64,000 nt of DNA from Kribbella caucasensis. Lineage in GTDB: Bacteria > Actinomycetota > Actinomycetes > Propionibacteriales > Kribbellaceae. The notes under the pieces were generated by a model. That model was given only the letters and a program-made list of their open reading frames with translations, ran no database searches and was not told where the DNA came from. Position numbers and translations under genes: made by a program. The stretch covers positions 186,001 through 250,000 of the forward strand of contig NZ_SNWQ01000016.1 of assembly GCF_004361855.1 (NCBI RefSeq), read 5' to 3'. Positions 9,301-18,473 of this stretch are shown piece by piece (within the stretch, counting starts at the first letter, position 1; each line of letters opens with the position of its first letter).

Positions 9301-9506
9301 CCCTGGTTCCGGTCGTGGCCGCCGGCAGCGTCACCGGCCTCGAAGTGATTCAGCCGATGGCTGTGATCATCATGGGCGGTTTGCTGAGCACGACGCTCCT
9401 CGTCCTGTTCGTGCTGCCGTCCCTATACCTGCGTTTCGCTTCCGGCCGTTCCTCGAGCGGCGATCCGGCCGACGACCGGGCGGTCTCGATGGAGGAGACG
9501 TCATGA
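6366..9506 (+). CDS. RND efflux permease A1 (CusA/CzcA-like, divergent proton relay)
   Basis: A 1046-aa permease of normal RND length. Start ATG 6366 is chosen because GGAGGGGGG lies at the right distance and all four paralogues here begin M-(T/M)-R-W/L...SSLRF. It has an N-terminal helix, a porter domain ([61 protein letters not shown]), TM2-6, a second porter half, and TM8-12. The ARQVVQERL and VPGVANV segments resemble the heavy-metal (HME) branch. In TM4 the usual Asp-Asp is His414-Asp415, and the following E-N is D-D. TM10 has AVRAG where the B subunits have ARNG. It overlaps the mini-adaptor gene by 4 bp. Probably a cytoplasmic-membrane exporter subunit working with B1; the substrate is unknown. 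Confidence 0.88.
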   Translation: MTRWVVSSSLRFQRLVLAAAVFLLAGGILQLRTTSVDALPEFGTTRVEVQTESLGLSAEEVEQLITNPLEQEFFNGLPWLDRLRSSSIPGLSSIEMEFEPGTDVMLARQVVQERLTMVPALPAASSKPPFVIQPVSSTSRLLLVGLSSKDLSPLEIGVLARWTIQPRLLSVPGVANVAIWGHRDRQLQVQVDPSRLKQHGVTLDQVISTTGNALWVSPLTFVEASTPGTGGFLDSANQRIDIQHTQPIKTAQDLAKVAVEGAAKTGLRLGDVASVVEDHQPLIGDSVVDDQPNTILVVERFPGTSVGDVTRAVDEALRDMAPGLAGLQTDTTIFRPADFVEAALANLMTALLIGALLLLLVLAAFLFDWRSALISIVALGLSLTVALGVLSMLGGPLNLIALSGMMIALAVVVHDAVTDVDDIRRRLAERREGVSRATTVIAAVAEVRGTILVATVVIAATVVPVVLIGGTSGALLKPVGLGYALAILASMLVALTVVPALAAALLPDSSVGRESPLARWLRRGYAALLRRIVSRPTVSYVAAALILVAGFAPLPLLGGQQLAPPLKDRNLLIRWEGIPGASLPEMNRITAAASAELRSVPGVRNVGALMGRAITSDQVSGVGSGELWVTLDPAADYDATVAGVRDVVNGYPGLVRDVLTYPDQRLDEVGAGTAEPVVVRVYGNDFDVLEAKADEVVQAISTIDGIAAPRVQTPDKEPTVEIEVSIDKAAAHGIKPGEVRRTAATLMSGITAGNLFEEQKVFDVVVLATPEGRQNLDSLRNVLIDTPSGNQVRVGDVAEVRIRPNQTNIRHDAVSRYIDVVAEVRGRSLGAVTSDVESRVQQITFPKEHHLEVLGDAAQRQSSHLRTWLHIIAAAMAIFFLLQAGLRSWRLALLLFLLLPVALSGGVLAAALRKDTISVLSLLALLGVFAFAVRAGLLLVRHVQHLEEEGQALGPAVVLRAAEERFGATVMTAVGVALALVPVVAAGSVTGLEVIQPMAVIIMGGLLSTTLLVLFVLPSLYLRFASGRSSSGDPADDRAVSMEETS

Positions 9507-9961
9507 TGCCCAAGACACAGGCACACAATGCTCTGACCGCGGTGATCGCCGCCGCCGTCCTGGTGCTGCCAGGTTGTACGTCGAGCGGCGCGGCTCTTGA
9601 TCCGGAGATCCCTGCGACGGTCGAGGAGATCTCGGGCGCGAAGGTCAAGCGCGTGACACTGTCCCAGAAGGCGAACGAGCGGCTCGGCATCAAGACCGCC
9701 ACGCTCACTCAGCAGACGGTCGCCGGCAAGCCGAGGAAGGTCGTCCCGGCCTCGGCAGTGCTCTACGACGCGAATGGCGCCACCTGGGTCTACACGACCG
9801 GTCAAACCAACAGCTATGTCCGGGCGAGCATCACCATCGAGGACATCACACCCGATTTCGCGGTGCTGTCCGCCGGGCCTGCCGTCGGCACAACCGTGGT
9901 CAGCGTGGGCGCGGCCATGTTGTACGGAACCGAACTCGGCGTCGGCAGCAAAGCCAAGTAG
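9503..9961 (+). CDS. Mini periplasmic-adaptor-like lipoprotein 1
   Basis: A 152-aa protein whose ATG overlaps the A1 stop (ATGA). The signal peptide ends in a lipobox VLPGC (Cys25). The mature part has an N-terminal strand typical of RND adaptors (RVTLSQKANERLGIKTATL) and then goes straight to the adaptor C-terminal segment (VVPASAVLYDANGATWVYT, then VLSAGPAVGTTVVSVGA and LYGTELG). The usual beta-barrel, lipoyl and alpha-hairpin parts of HlyD/CusB-family proteins are missing, and full adaptors are roughly 350-450 aa. It is presumably anchored outside the membrane to cap or couple the permeases; no outer-membrane channel is expected in this organism. Its paralogue is at 41066. The role is inference. 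Confidence 0.8.
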   Translation: MMPKTQAHNALTAVIAAAVLVLPGCTSSGAALDPEIPATVEEISGAKVKRVTLSQKANERLGIKTATLTQQTVAGKPRKVVPASAVLYDANGATWVYTTGQTNSYVRASITIEDITPDFAVLSAGPAVGTTVVSVGAAMLYGTELGVGSKAK

Positions 9962-9987
9962 GACTCGTTGGGGGCCTGAGAGCGATG

Positions 9988-12900
9988 ATGCGGTGGACGG
10001 TTCGTTCGAGCCTGAGGTTCCGGCACCTCGTCGTCGTCGCGGCGTCGCTGATGATGTTCTTCGGCGTCCTGCAGGTCCGCGCGATGCCGCTCGACGTCTT
10101 CCCCGAGTTCGCTCCGCCGAAGGTCGAGGTACAGACCCTCTGCCTCGGTATGTCCGCGACCGACGTCGAGTCTTTGATCACCGTGCCCTTGGAGCAAGCG
10201 CTCAACGGCGTCGAGGGCTTGGACGTGATGCGATCCCGATCCGTCTCCCAGCTCTCCAGCATTCAGATGATCTTCAAGCCCGGGACCGATCTCATGCGAG
10301 CCCGGCTGGCGGTGCAGGAACGGATCCAGCTCGTCAGTCCGACCCTGCCGCGCTGGGCGAACAGCCCGTTCCTCATCCAGCCGCTGTCCTCGACCAGCCG
10401 AGTGATGAAGATCGGGTTATCCACCGCGGACAGGTCCGAGCAGTCGCTGATCGAGATGTCGCTGGCCGCCTACTGGACGATCCGGCCACGGCTGATGCGG
10501 GTGCCCGGTGTGGCGAACGTGGCCATCTGGGGCGATCGATGGTCTGTCCTCCAGGTGCAGGCCGACCCCGATCGCCTGCACGCCAACGGCGTGTCGCTGA
10601 ACAACGTCATGAATGCGACCGCGGACGCTGTGGACGTCGGCATGCTCAAGTTCCGCAGCGGTCACGAGATCGGCACCGGGGGCTTCATCGACACGCCCAA
10701 CCAGCGGCTGTCGATCAAGAACATCATGCCGCTGCTGACTCCCGAAGAGCTGGCCAAGATGCCCCTGGACGTGCCCAAGGGCAGCGAGCCACTGGCTATC
10801 GGGGATGTCGCCGACGTCGTCAGAGGCCACCAGCCCATGCTCAACGGCGAGGCGGTCATCGATGACGGGCTCGGCCTCATGCTCATCGTCGAGAAGCTGC
10901 CGTGGGGCAACACCCTCGAGGTGACCCGAGGGGTCGAGGTGGCACTCGCCGAGATGGCGCCCGGCATGACCGGTGTCAAGGTCGACACCGAGATCTTCCG
11001 GCCGGCGACCTTCATCGAGGAGTCGATCGAGAACCTCGGCCAGGCGATGGTCCTCGGCTTCATCCTCGTCGCCATGATCCTGCTGCTGTTCCTGTTCGAG
11101 TGGCGCGTCGCGCTGATCAGCATCGTGACGATCCCGCTGTCCCTGATCGCTGCCGCGATGGTGCTCAACGCGATGGGGGCGACGGTCAACACGATGATCC
11201 TGGCCGGGATGGTGATCGCCCTCGGGGTGCTCGTCGATGACGCCATCATCGATATCGAGAACATCGTGCGGCGCATCCGGCAGCACCGTAAGGAGGGCAG
11301 TACCAGGTCGATGGCGGCGATCGTCCTCGAAGCCTCGCTCGAGGTGCGCGGGCCGATCGTGCACGCGACGCTGATCATCCTGGTGTCCACCGCGCCCGTG
11401 TTCCTGCTCACCGGCCTGACGGGGGCGTTCTTCCGGCCGCTCGTCCTCGCCTACGGGCTGGCGATCCTGGCCTCCCTGCTGGTGGCGCTCACGGTCACCC
11501 CCGCGCTCGCCCTGATGCTGTTGTCGAAGACGGCGATCGAACGGCGCGAGGCACCTGTGGTGCGCTGGCTGCAGCGCGGCTACGTCGGGATGCTGGAGCG
11601 GATCGTCAAGCGGCCGCGCCGGGCCTATGCCACCGTCGGCGTCATGCTGCTGGTCGGACTCATCACGCTGCCGTTCCTGGGGCAGTCCCTGTTCCCGGCG
11701 TTCAAGGAGCGGGACTTCCTGATGCACTGGGTCGCCCTGCCCGGCACGTCGCATCCCGAGATGATCCGCATCACCACTCAGGCCAGCAACGAACTGCGCT
11801 CCATCCCCGGAGTGCGGAACTTCGGCGCGCACATCGGCCAGGGCACCCTGGCGGACGAGCCCGTCGGCATGAACTTCGCCGAGAACTGGATCAGCATCGA
11901 CCCCGACGCCGACTACGACAAGACGGTCGCCGCCGTCCAGCGGGTCGTCGACGGATACCCCGGACTACAGCGCGACGTTCAGACGTACCTGAAGGAGCGC
12001 ACCAAGGAGGTGCTCACCGGGACGAGCGAGGCCATCGTCGTGCGCGTCTACGGTGACGACTTCGGCGTCCTCCGCGCGAAGGCCCAGGAGGTGCTGAAGA
12101 TCATCTCGGACGTCGACCACACGGTCGAGGAGAAGGTGGACCTGCAGCTCGACATTCCGCAGATGGAGGTGAACGTCAACCTCGCTGTCGCCTCGAGGTA
12201 CGGCATCAAGCCGGGCGACGTCCGCCGGGCCGCCGCGGCGTTCATCGCCAGCGAGGAGGCGGGTGACATCTGGCGGGACGGCAAGAACCACGAGGTGCAC
12301 GTCTGGAGCACGCCGAAGAACCGCGTCAGCCCGCACGCCGTCCGCAACCTGCTGCTCGACGCGCCGGACGGCCGCCGGGTCTCGCTGGGCGAGCTGGCCG
12401 ACGTGCGCATCGTGCCGACGCCCAACCTCGTGCTCCGGGAGAGCGGCACCCGGAAGATCGACATCGCCACGAATGTCGAGGGAAGTGACCTGGGAACAGT
12501 CGCACGCGAGATCGAGCGCCGCCTCGCAGAGGTCGAGTTCCCCAGCGGCTACCACGCAGAAATCCTCGGCGAGTTCCAGGAGGCGCAGGCGGCACAGAAT
12601 CGCCTGCTGCTGTTCGCCGGCGCGGCGGTAATCGGGATGCTGCTGATCCTGCAGCAGGCCTTCGGGAGCCTTCGCCTGGCAATGCTCGTCATGCTGACCC
12701 TGCCGATGGCCTTGGTCGGCGGAGTTCTGGCGGCACTCGCGACCGGTGGCATCCTCTATCTCGGTTCGCTCATCGGCTTCTTCACGGTGCTGGGCATCGC
12801 CGCCCGCAACGGGATCCTGATGGTCAACCACTGCCAGCATCTGGAGAGACACGAGGGTGAGGAATTCGGCCCCGCGCTCGTCCTGCGCGGCGCGAAGGAA

Positions 12901-13125
12901 CGCCTCTCGCCGATTCTGATGACTTCGTTGGCCACCGGACTGGCGCTAGTTCCGTTGGTGGTCGCCGGCACTATTCCCGGCCACGAGATCGAGCACCCGA
13001 TGGCCGTGGTGATCCTGGGCGGACTGGTCACGTCCACCTTGCTCAACCTGTTCGTGGTGCCTTCGCTCTATCTGCGGTTCGGCCGAGGCAGGTCTGCCGC
13101 GCCGCCTGCGACCGCCTCGAGCTGA
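9988..13125 (+). CDS. RND efflux permease B1 (CusA/CzcA-like, canonical TM4 Asp pair)
   Basis: A 1045-aa permease. Two ATGs (9985, 9988) are possible, and the second matches its paralogues. It has the full RND layout: porter strands ([53 protein letters not shown]), twelve predicted helices and a second porter repeat starting [18 protein letters not shown]4 reads [20 protein letters not shown] with Asp417-Asp418, and TM10 has IAARNGILM, so the proton-relay residues are of the conventional type, unlike A1. The gene follows the mini-adaptor by 23 bp and ends module 1. Its closest relative in the window is B2 at 41538, by motif identity. Confidence 0.9.
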   Translation: MRWTVRSSLRFRHLVVVAASLMMFFGVLQVRAMPLDVFPEFAPPKVEVQTLCLGMSATDVESLITVPLEQALNGVEGLDVMRSRSVSQLSSIQMIFKPGTDLMRARLAVQERIQLVSPTLPRWANSPFLIQPLSSTSRVMKIGLSTADRSEQSLIEMSLAAYWTIRPRLMRVPGVANVAIWGDRWSVLQVQADPDRLHANGVSLNNVMNATADAVDVGMLKFRSGHEIGTGGFIDTPNQRLSIKNIMPLLTPEELAKMPLDVPKGSEPLAIGDVADVVRGHQPMLNGEAVIDDGLGLMLIVEKLPWGNTLEVTRGVEVALAEMAPGMTGVKVDTEIFRPATFIEESIENLGQAMVLGFILVAMILLLFLFEWRVALISIVTIPLSLIAAAMVLNAMGATVNTMILAGMVIALGVLVDDAIIDIENIVRRIRQHRKEGSTRSMAAIVLEASLEVRGPIVHATLIILVSTAPVFLLTGLTGAFFRPLVLAYGLAILASLLVALTVTPALALMLLSKTAIERREAPVVRWLQRGYVGMLERIVKRPRRAYATVGVMLLVGLITLPFLGQSLFPAFKERDFLMHWVALPGTSHPEMIRITTQASNELRSIPGVRNFGAHIGQGTLADEPVGMNFAENWISIDPDADYDKTVAAVQRVVDGYPGLQRDVQTYLKERTKEVLTGTSEAIVVRVYGDDFGVLRAKAQEVLKIISDVDHTVEEKVDLQLDIPQMEVNVNLAVASRYGIKPGDVRRAAAAFIASEEAGDIWRDGKNHEVHVWSTPKNRVSPHAVRNLLLDAPDGRRVSLGELADVRIVPTPNLVLRESGTRKIDIATNVEGSDLGTVAREIERRLAEVEFPSGYHAEILGEFQEAQAAQNRLLLFAGAAVIGMLLILQQAFGSLRLAMLVMLTLPMALVGGVLAALATGGILYLGSLIGFFTVLGIAARNGILMVNHCQHLERHEGEEFGPALVLRGAKERLSPILMTSLATGLALVPLVVAGTIPGHEIEHPMAVVILGGLVTSTLLNLFVVPSLYLRFGRGRSAAPPATASS

Positions 13126-13171
13126 CGAGCGGGCGGGGGATCGGCGTCCGGCACTGGAATGATGTTGGCTT

Positions 13172-14134
13172 GTGGACGAGTTGGTCATCGCGAGTAACCC
13201 GGATCCGGACTCGCGGCTGCCGTATGTGATCCGGGTTCCGTACGGCAACGGGCTGGTGTTCCGCGCGGGTGACACCTGGCCGCGGACGAAGGCGGTGTAC
13301 TGCTATCCGCTGGCCGAGTGGCCGGCGGGCGCCGAGGTGCTCGAACGCGTGCCCGTGAAATCCTGCGAGCGTCGCGGCGCGGCTGTCGACCTGGTGCTGG
13401 ACCGGGCCAGGGAGAACCGGTCGCAGCTCGTGTTCACCACTGCCCGCGGCCGCGACGCAGTCTTCTGGCAGGGGCCACGGACCCGTAAGCAGGCTCGGCC
13501 AGGGGTGCGGACCCCGACCGCCCGCGCCGCCGGCATCAGCGAGCTCGAGATCATCGTCGACTCCCACGAGCGGTACGGCTACCGGTTCGCCGGCCAACAG
13601 GCCAACGTCGTACGGCGGGCACTGAAAGCTGGTGACTACGGCATCGAACACGGCGGCCGGCTGATCGCCTCGGTCGAGCGCAAGTCTCTGGCTGACCTGG
13701 TCAGCAGCCTGACATCGGGGAGGCTGAAGTACGCACTCGGCGAGCTCGCCGCGCTGCCACGGGCCGCGATCGTGGTGGAGGACCGCTACTCGCAGGTGTT
13801 CAAGCTGGAACGGGTTCGGCCGGCCGTCGTCGCTGACGGTCTCGCCGAGCTGCAGATTCACTTCCCGGGCGTGCCGATCGTGTTTTGCGAGACCCGTCAG
13901 CTCGCCGAGGAATGGACCTACCGGTACCTCGCCGCGGCGTACGCCCGCGAGCTCGACCACGCCGATACCGCCGACCGGACCACTGCCGCCGAGCCTGCCG
14001 CGAGCCTCGCCGGCATCCGCGCGTGGGCCCGCGGCCGCGGTCTGGCCGTCGCCGACCGGGGCCGGATCGCCGCCGACGTCGTGGCCGCCTACCACGAGGC
14101 CCACCCGGCCCCAGCCGCCAACCTCGACAGCTGA
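13172..14134 (+). CDS. XPF/ERCC4-type nuclease fused to Lsr2-like DNA-binding domain
   Basis: A 320-aa protein from GTG 13172. Residues about 1-115 are an unassigned N-terminal domain. About 125-255 form an ERCC4 nuclease domain with IIVDSHERYGYRF and the active-site signature E169-R-K-S-L-A-D175, followed by LVSSLTSGRLKYALGEL. About 278-310 (IRAWARGRGLAVADRGRIAA) match the C-terminal DNA-binding domain of Lsr2, the AT-preferring actinobacterial nucleoid protein. The fusion suggests a structure-specific nuclease targeted by an Lsr2-type minor-groove reader, in repair or in restriction of AT-rich foreign DNA. The target is inference. It stands alone, 46 bp behind RND B1 and convergent with sepH. 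Confidence 0.82.
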   Translation: MDELVIASNPDPDSRLPYVIRVPYGNGLVFRAGDTWPRTKAVYCYPLAEWPAGAEVLERVPVKSCERRGAAVDLVLDRARENRSQLVFTTARGRDAVFWQGPRTRKQARPGVRTPTARAAGISELEIIVDSHERYGYRFAGQQANVVRRALKAGDYGIEHGGRLIASVERKSLADLVSSLTSGRLKYALGELAALPRAAIVVEDRYSQVFKLERVRPAVVADGLAELQIHFPGVPIVFCETRQLAEEWTYRYLAAAYARELDHADTADRTTAAEPAASLAGIRAWARGRGLAVADRGRIAADVVAAYHEAHPAPAANLDS

Positions 14135-14239
14135 GGCCCCCAACTTTGTACGGCAGGCCTGGCCGCGGCGATCATCGCCGAGTCGAACACCCGGACCACC
14201 AGAGCCTGCGCGCTGGTGACGACGGGCGTGGCCGCTGGG

Positions 14240-15745
14240 TCAGTCGGCCTTCTTGCCGAACATGATCTCGTCCCAGCTGGGGACGCTGGCGCGCTTGGAG
14301 CCGCGGCGGGCCGGCTTCTTCTTCGGCTCGGCCTCGGTGGCCGGGGCTTCAGGGGCCGGCGTTTCGGCAGCTGGGTTGTCGACGACCGCGGCTGCTACGG
14401 GTGCGGGGGCGTCGACGGGAAGCTGTGCGGCAGGCTCGGCGGGCGCGTCGGTGCGGCGGTCGGCGTCGCGGGGGTCGGCGGGGCGCGGAGTGGGGGGTTG
14501 CGGGTCCGGGCGGCGGGGGTCGGCCGACTTTGGGGGCGGCGTTTTGAGGTCAGGACGTGGGTCGACGGGCGGTGTGCCTTGGCGGGGTTCGGCTGGGCTC
14601 CGCTGCTCGGGTGTGCGGGCGGCGGGGGAGATGCGGTGCTCGGTGAACGGGTTGTCCGGGGCGGCGGCGCGCTCTTCCGGCGGCACGATCGACGCTGCTT
14701 CGGCCGGCAGTTGGGTCGGGCGCTCGACCGCCCGTACTGCGGGACGCACGGGCGACGGGGGCTCGATCGGAACGTCGATCAGCGTGGGCTCTTCGTCCGG
14801 ACTCGGCACCGAATGCACCCGCCGCGGCCCCCGATCATCATCCCGTCCGAAGTCGCGTCCACGGGCGGTTTCGCGGTCGGCGTCACGGCTCGGAACTTCT
14901 TCCCGGCCCGCGCGCTCGCGGCCGAAGGACTCGCGGTCGTCCCGACCGGCTGCACTTTCGCGGCCGTAGGTCTCGCGGCTCTCCCGGTTGGTCGCGGGTT
15001 CGCGGTTGAAGGTTTCTCGGGGGGTTTGGCGGGCTCTCGTGAGGTTGAGGGTGTCTTCGAAGCCGGCTTCGTAGCTGTCGGCGCCGTGGTCGGGGGCCAG
15101 GGCCAGGTCGATGTCGGCGACCGCGGTGAGGCGGCGCTCGGGCTGCTGCGGCGGGAGCACCTGGGCCTGTTCGCCGACGAGCCAGCGAGCCTCGTCGTCA
15201 TCCGGTACCGCATACCGCCCCGGGGCGTCGTACGCGAACATCGCGATCTTCTCGTCGTCCTCGGCGACGTGGTACGAGACGCGGACCGCCCATCGGCCGT
15301 CCTCGCGCCGCCAGGCGTCCCAGTCGGCCGCGGCCGGGTCGACGCCACGGATCCGGAGCCGCTCGGTCACCCAGGCGCCGAGGTTGCGGGTCGGGGCGTC
15401 GCCGCCACCACGACGGCGGACGGAGGCGCGCTGGGCCAGAGAGGCGACGTGATCGCGCTCGGCGAGAACCGGGCCGGCGAACGCCATCACGCGTTCCATC
15501 GGCATCTGGGCGACGGCAGCGACCGCCTCGGGACTTTCGCCGGCGCGGATACGAGCCTGGATGTCTCGTGGGCGCAGCGCGCTCTCCATTTGAATCTCCA
15601 GCTGGCCGAGTCGGGCACGGTCGCCGCGCAGGGCCGCACGCAACCGGTCGTCGACCGGGATGGCGAACTCCTCACCCGTCTCCGCCATCGCCAGGATGAG
15701 CTGCTTGCCATCCTGGCTCAGGCCAACGAGCCTCGCCTCGCGCAT
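14240..15745 (-). CDS. sepH: Septation protein SepH (DUF3071)
   Basis: A 501-aa protein. Residues 1-200 are the conserved SepH/DUF3071 domain (MREARLVGLSQDGKQLILAM, MESALRPRDIQARIRAGESPEAVA with an internal helix-turn-helix, LGAWVTERLRIRGVD, W-x-ARREDGRW-like). The remainder is a long charged and Pro-rich low-complexity tail with repeated R-E-S/T-F/Y-x-R-E units at about 245-300, ending PSWDEIMFGKKAD. SepH is a Z-ring-stabilising FtsZ partner in actinobacteria. The short conserved C-terminal box (PSWDEIMFG) is typical of the family. Convergent with the ERCC4-Lsr2 gene. Confidence 0.92.
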   Translation of the reverse strand: MREARLVGLSQDGKQLILAMAETGEEFAIPVDDRLRAALRGDRARLGQLEIQMESALRPRDIQARIRAGESPEAVAAVAQMPMERVMAFAGPVLAERDHVASLAQRASVRRRGGGDAPTRNLGAWVTERLRIRGVDPAAADWDAWRREDGRWAVRVSYHVAEDDEKIAMFAYDAPGRYAVPDDDEARWLVGEQAQVLPPQQPERRLTAVADIDLALAPDHGADSYEAGFEDTLNLTRARQTPRETFNREPATNRESRETYGRESAAGRDDRESFGRERAGREEVPSRDADRETARGRDFGRDDDRGPRRVHSVPSPDEEPTLIDVPIEPPSPVRPAVRAVERPTQLPAEAASIVPPEERAAAPDNPFTEHRISPAARTPEQRSPAEPRQGTPPVDPRPDLKTPPPKSADPRRPDPQPPTPRPADPRDADRRTDAPAEPAAQLPVDAPAPVAAAVVDNPAAETPAPEAPATEAEPKKKPARRGSKRASVPSWDEIMFGKKAD

Positions 15746-15932
15746 TGCCTTTGTTCTCCTGTGCGGTTCTCGACAGTCTCTCCCGGGACGTGCTGCCTGA
15801 CCAAGACCGGCGCGCCGTGCCGGGCGGTCATTGTGGAGGTTACGTCACAAGATCACATCTTGCCTGCTCAGCAGGGCTGTTATCTGATGCCTTCCCCACC
15901 CCACCGCCCCGGTCGTCGTCACACCAGTCACA

Positions 15933-18404
15933 TTAGCCACGACCGGCTGTAACTGGATAAGCGGCCCGGATTTTGAGGGTGCGGGTGAGGTCGTCGGCGG
16001 CGTCGCCTACTGAGCGGCGGATGCCGGCTGCCACGGATTCGTCGGCGACCAGGTCGGCGGCCAGGCGGGCTACTCGGTCGTTGATGTCGTAGACCGGGAA
16101 GGCGAGGGACGCGCACCGGGCGACGACCCAGCCGGAGCGGATCTTCTCGGTGCCTGCGATCTCGGCGAAGAAGCGATCCACGTACGGCGCGGTCAGCTCG
16201 GTCTGGGTCGGCTGGAAGAAGCCCTCGCACGCGGCGTACAGCTCGTAGTTCGAGAGTTCCGCCTCGGTCATGATCTGGGCCCACGCACGTTCCTTGGCCT
16301 CGGCGTTCGGCAGCGCGGCCCGGCACCGGGTCGCGTGCACGACCCCCTCGGACGACGTGTCCCGGGCCAGCTCCGCGTCGATCTCCGCATCGCCGAACAC
16401 CCCGAGCCGGGAGAGCTGCAACGTGATCAGCCACCGCAGATCCGCGTCCACCGTCACGCCCGCAGGAACGTCGTTCCCCAGCAGCCACCCGCGGAGCAGC
16501 GACGCGTCATCGCTCAGCCGGATCGCCGCGCGCAACACCATCAGCTGCAGACTGCTCCCCGCCTCGACCGTCCCGAGCCGCGAAGTCAGCACCTCGGACA
16601 GCCGCGACCGGTACGGCTCGTACGGCAGGTACGTCCCGAGCAAGCGCTGCTGTGCCCAGCCGACCATCGACGAGACCGCGATGTCGTTCGACTCCGTCGC
16701 CAACGCGGCGACCAGGATCTCGAAGGCCGGCTTCGGGTCGAGCTCGCCGTCGGCGGTCGCGTCCCGGAGGCTGTTCAGTACGACGGCCCGCGTCACCCCG
16801 TCCTCGATCTTCGGCAGTACGTCGACCAGTCGCGCAAGGCTGTCCGCGTCGAACCGGATCTTCGCCCACGTGTCGTCGGCCGCATCCGGAATCACCACGG
16901 CCACCGATGGTTCCAGCGAGACCTCGACCTCATCGGCGTCGAGCAGCACCGGGACCGACACCCCGCATCCCGACTCGTCGTACCCGCCGACCGTCAGCTT
17001 GTGCGGCCGCAACGCCGGGTACGCCGCCGGCGTCGTACGACGCAACCGCACCCCGGTCGCAGTACGGGTCACGCTGATCGTGTCGAGTCCCGGCGTCCGC
17101 AACCAGTTCTGCGCCCAGTCATCGAGCCCGACCGCGCCGGCCTCGGTCCACTTGGCGACCAGGTCGGCGAAGGTCGCGTTGCCGAACTCGTTCGCGATGA
17201 TGTGTGCCCGGACCCCGGCCAGGAACACGTCGTCACCGAGGTAGGCCGCGAGCTGCTTGAGCACCGCGGCACCCTTCGCGTACGAGATGCCGTCGAAGTC
17301 GTCCAGCGAGGCGAGCGCGTCCTTTACAGCGTCCGCGGCGATCGGATGCGTCGACGACCGCTGGTCCGCCTGCAGCCCCCACCACTTCCGGATGAAGGCG
17401 AAGTCGATCCAGTTGTCCGTGTACTTCGTCGAGTCGCTCGACACCCGATGAGCCATGTACTCCGCGAACGACTCGTTCAGCCACAGGTCGTTCCACCACT
17501 TCATCGTCACCGTGTCGCCGAACCACTGGTGCGCCATCTCGTGCACGATCGTCCGGGCCCGGCTGGAGCGTTCCCCGTCGGTCGCGACCGAGCGGAACAC
17601 CATCGAGTCGCGGAACGTCACGCATCCGGGGTTCTCCATCGCGCCGGCGTTGAACTCGGGCACGAACGCCTGGTGGTACTCGCCGAACGGGTACCGGTAC
17701 CCGAACAGCCGGTGGAACTCGTCGAACGCCTGCCGGCTCACCTCGAAGATGTCGGCCGCCTCGCGATCCAACGCGTCCTTCAGCGACTGCCGCGAGACCA
17801 CCCCCAGCGGGATGCCGTCATGCTCGCTCAGCAACTGGTGATAGGGCCCGGCCACCAGCGTCACGAAGTACGTCGACAGCGGCTGGGTCTCGGCCAGCTC
17901 CCAGCGACCGGGGGAGACCTGGGTCGCGGCGCCGTTGCCGAGCACGATCCACTCCTGCGGCGCGGTGACAGTGACCTTGTACGGCGCCTTCAGGTCGGGC
18001 TGGTCGAAACACGCGAAGATCCGTGGTGCCGCGTCCAGGAACGACATCGCGTAGAGGTACACGAGTCCGTCGGCGGCGTCGACCGATCGGTGCAGGCCCT
18101 CGCCGTCGTGGGAGTAGAGCATCGACGCGACCGCGACCAGCTCGTTCTCAGCGCCCAGCCCCGTGAGCTCCAATCGCCCGTCGGTGAGCCCGGCGACGTC
18201 TACCGGCGCGCCGTTCAGCGTGACCGAGACCAGTTCGTCGGGCTTCACATCGAGCCAGGTCGTCCCGCTGGTGGCGGCGAACGTGATCCTGGTGGTGGAG
18301 CCGAACGTGCGATCGCGCTGGGTCAGGTCGAGGTCGACGTCGTAGGAGTGGACGGACAGAGAGGCGGCCCTGGTGCGGGCGCCTTCGACGGTGAGACTCG
18401 GCAT
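15933..18404 (-). CDS. pepN: Aminopeptidase N (M1 family)
   Basis: An 823-aa zinc metalloprotease. Start ATG 18404 (MPSLTVEGARTRAASLSV) is preferred over an upstream TTG, since M1 enzymes of actinobacteria begin this way. The substrate motif GAMEN (FNAGAMENPG) and zinc motif HEMAHQWFGD with the distal Glu in LWLNESFAEYMAHR are present, followed by the ERAP1_C-like helical domain. It removes N-terminal residues from peptides in the cytoplasm. No signal peptide. It is transcribed divergently from the aldo/keto reductase, with a 24-bp inverted repeat in the 69-bp gap. Confidence 0.95.
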   Translation of the reverse strand: MPSLTVEGARTRAASLSVHSYDVDLDLTQRDRTFGSTTRITFAATSGTTWLDVKPDELVSVTLNGAPVDVAGLTDGRLELTGLGAENELVAVASMLYSHDGEGLHRSVDAADGLVYLYAMSFLDAAPRIFACFDQPDLKAPYKVTVTAPQEWIVLGNGAATQVSPGRWELAETQPLSTYFVTLVAGPYHQLLSEHDGIPLGVVSRQSLKDALDREAADIFEVSRQAFDEFHRLFGYRYPFGEYHQAFVPEFNAGAMENPGCVTFRDSMVFRSVATDGERSSRARTIVHEMAHQWFGDTVTMKWWNDLWLNESFAEYMAHRVSSDSTKYTDNWIDFAFIRKWWGLQADQRSSTHPIAADAVKDALASLDDFDGISYAKGAAVLKQLAAYLGDDVFLAGVRAHIIANEFGNATFADLVAKWTEAGAVGLDDWAQNWLRTPGLDTISVTRTATGVRLRRTTPAAYPALRPHKLTVGGYDESGCGVSVPVLLDADEVEVSLEPSVAVVIPDAADDTWAKIRFDADSLARLVDVLPKIEDGVTRAVVLNSLRDATADGELDPKPAFEILVAALATESNDIAVSSMVGWAQQRLLGTYLPYEPYRSRLSEVLTSRLGTVEAGSSLQLMVLRAAIRLSDDASLLRGWLLGNDVPAGVTVDADLRWLITLQLSRLGVFGDAEIDAELARDTSSEGVVHATRCRAALPNAEAKERAWAQIMTEAELSNYELYAACEGFFQPTQTELTAPYVDRFFAEIAGTEKIRSGWVVARCASLAFPVYDINDRVARLAADLVADESVAAGIRRSVGDAADDLTRTLKIRAAYPVTAGRG

Positions 18405-18440
18405 GATCCGCACTCTATGCGGCAAACCCCAGCGGCATCG

Positions 18441-18464
18441 CTAGTGTCCCGTGTCGGACACTAG
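18441..18464. promoter_or_regulatory. 24-bp inverted repeat before aldo/keto reductase
   Basis: Perfect 9-bp arms CTAGTGTCC and GGACACTAG with a 6-bp spacer, ending 9 bp before the AKR ATG in the pepN-AKR divergent gap. A regulator bound here would block initiation of the AKR-yaaA pair. No cognate regulator is adjacent. Confidence 0.6.
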
Positions 18465-18473
18465 GGTTTGATC

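Noticed and set aside
16335-18464. 709-codon plus-strand open frame opposite pepN
   Set aside because: Arg/Pro/Gln-rich antisense translation; pepN on the minus strand has every M1 motif.
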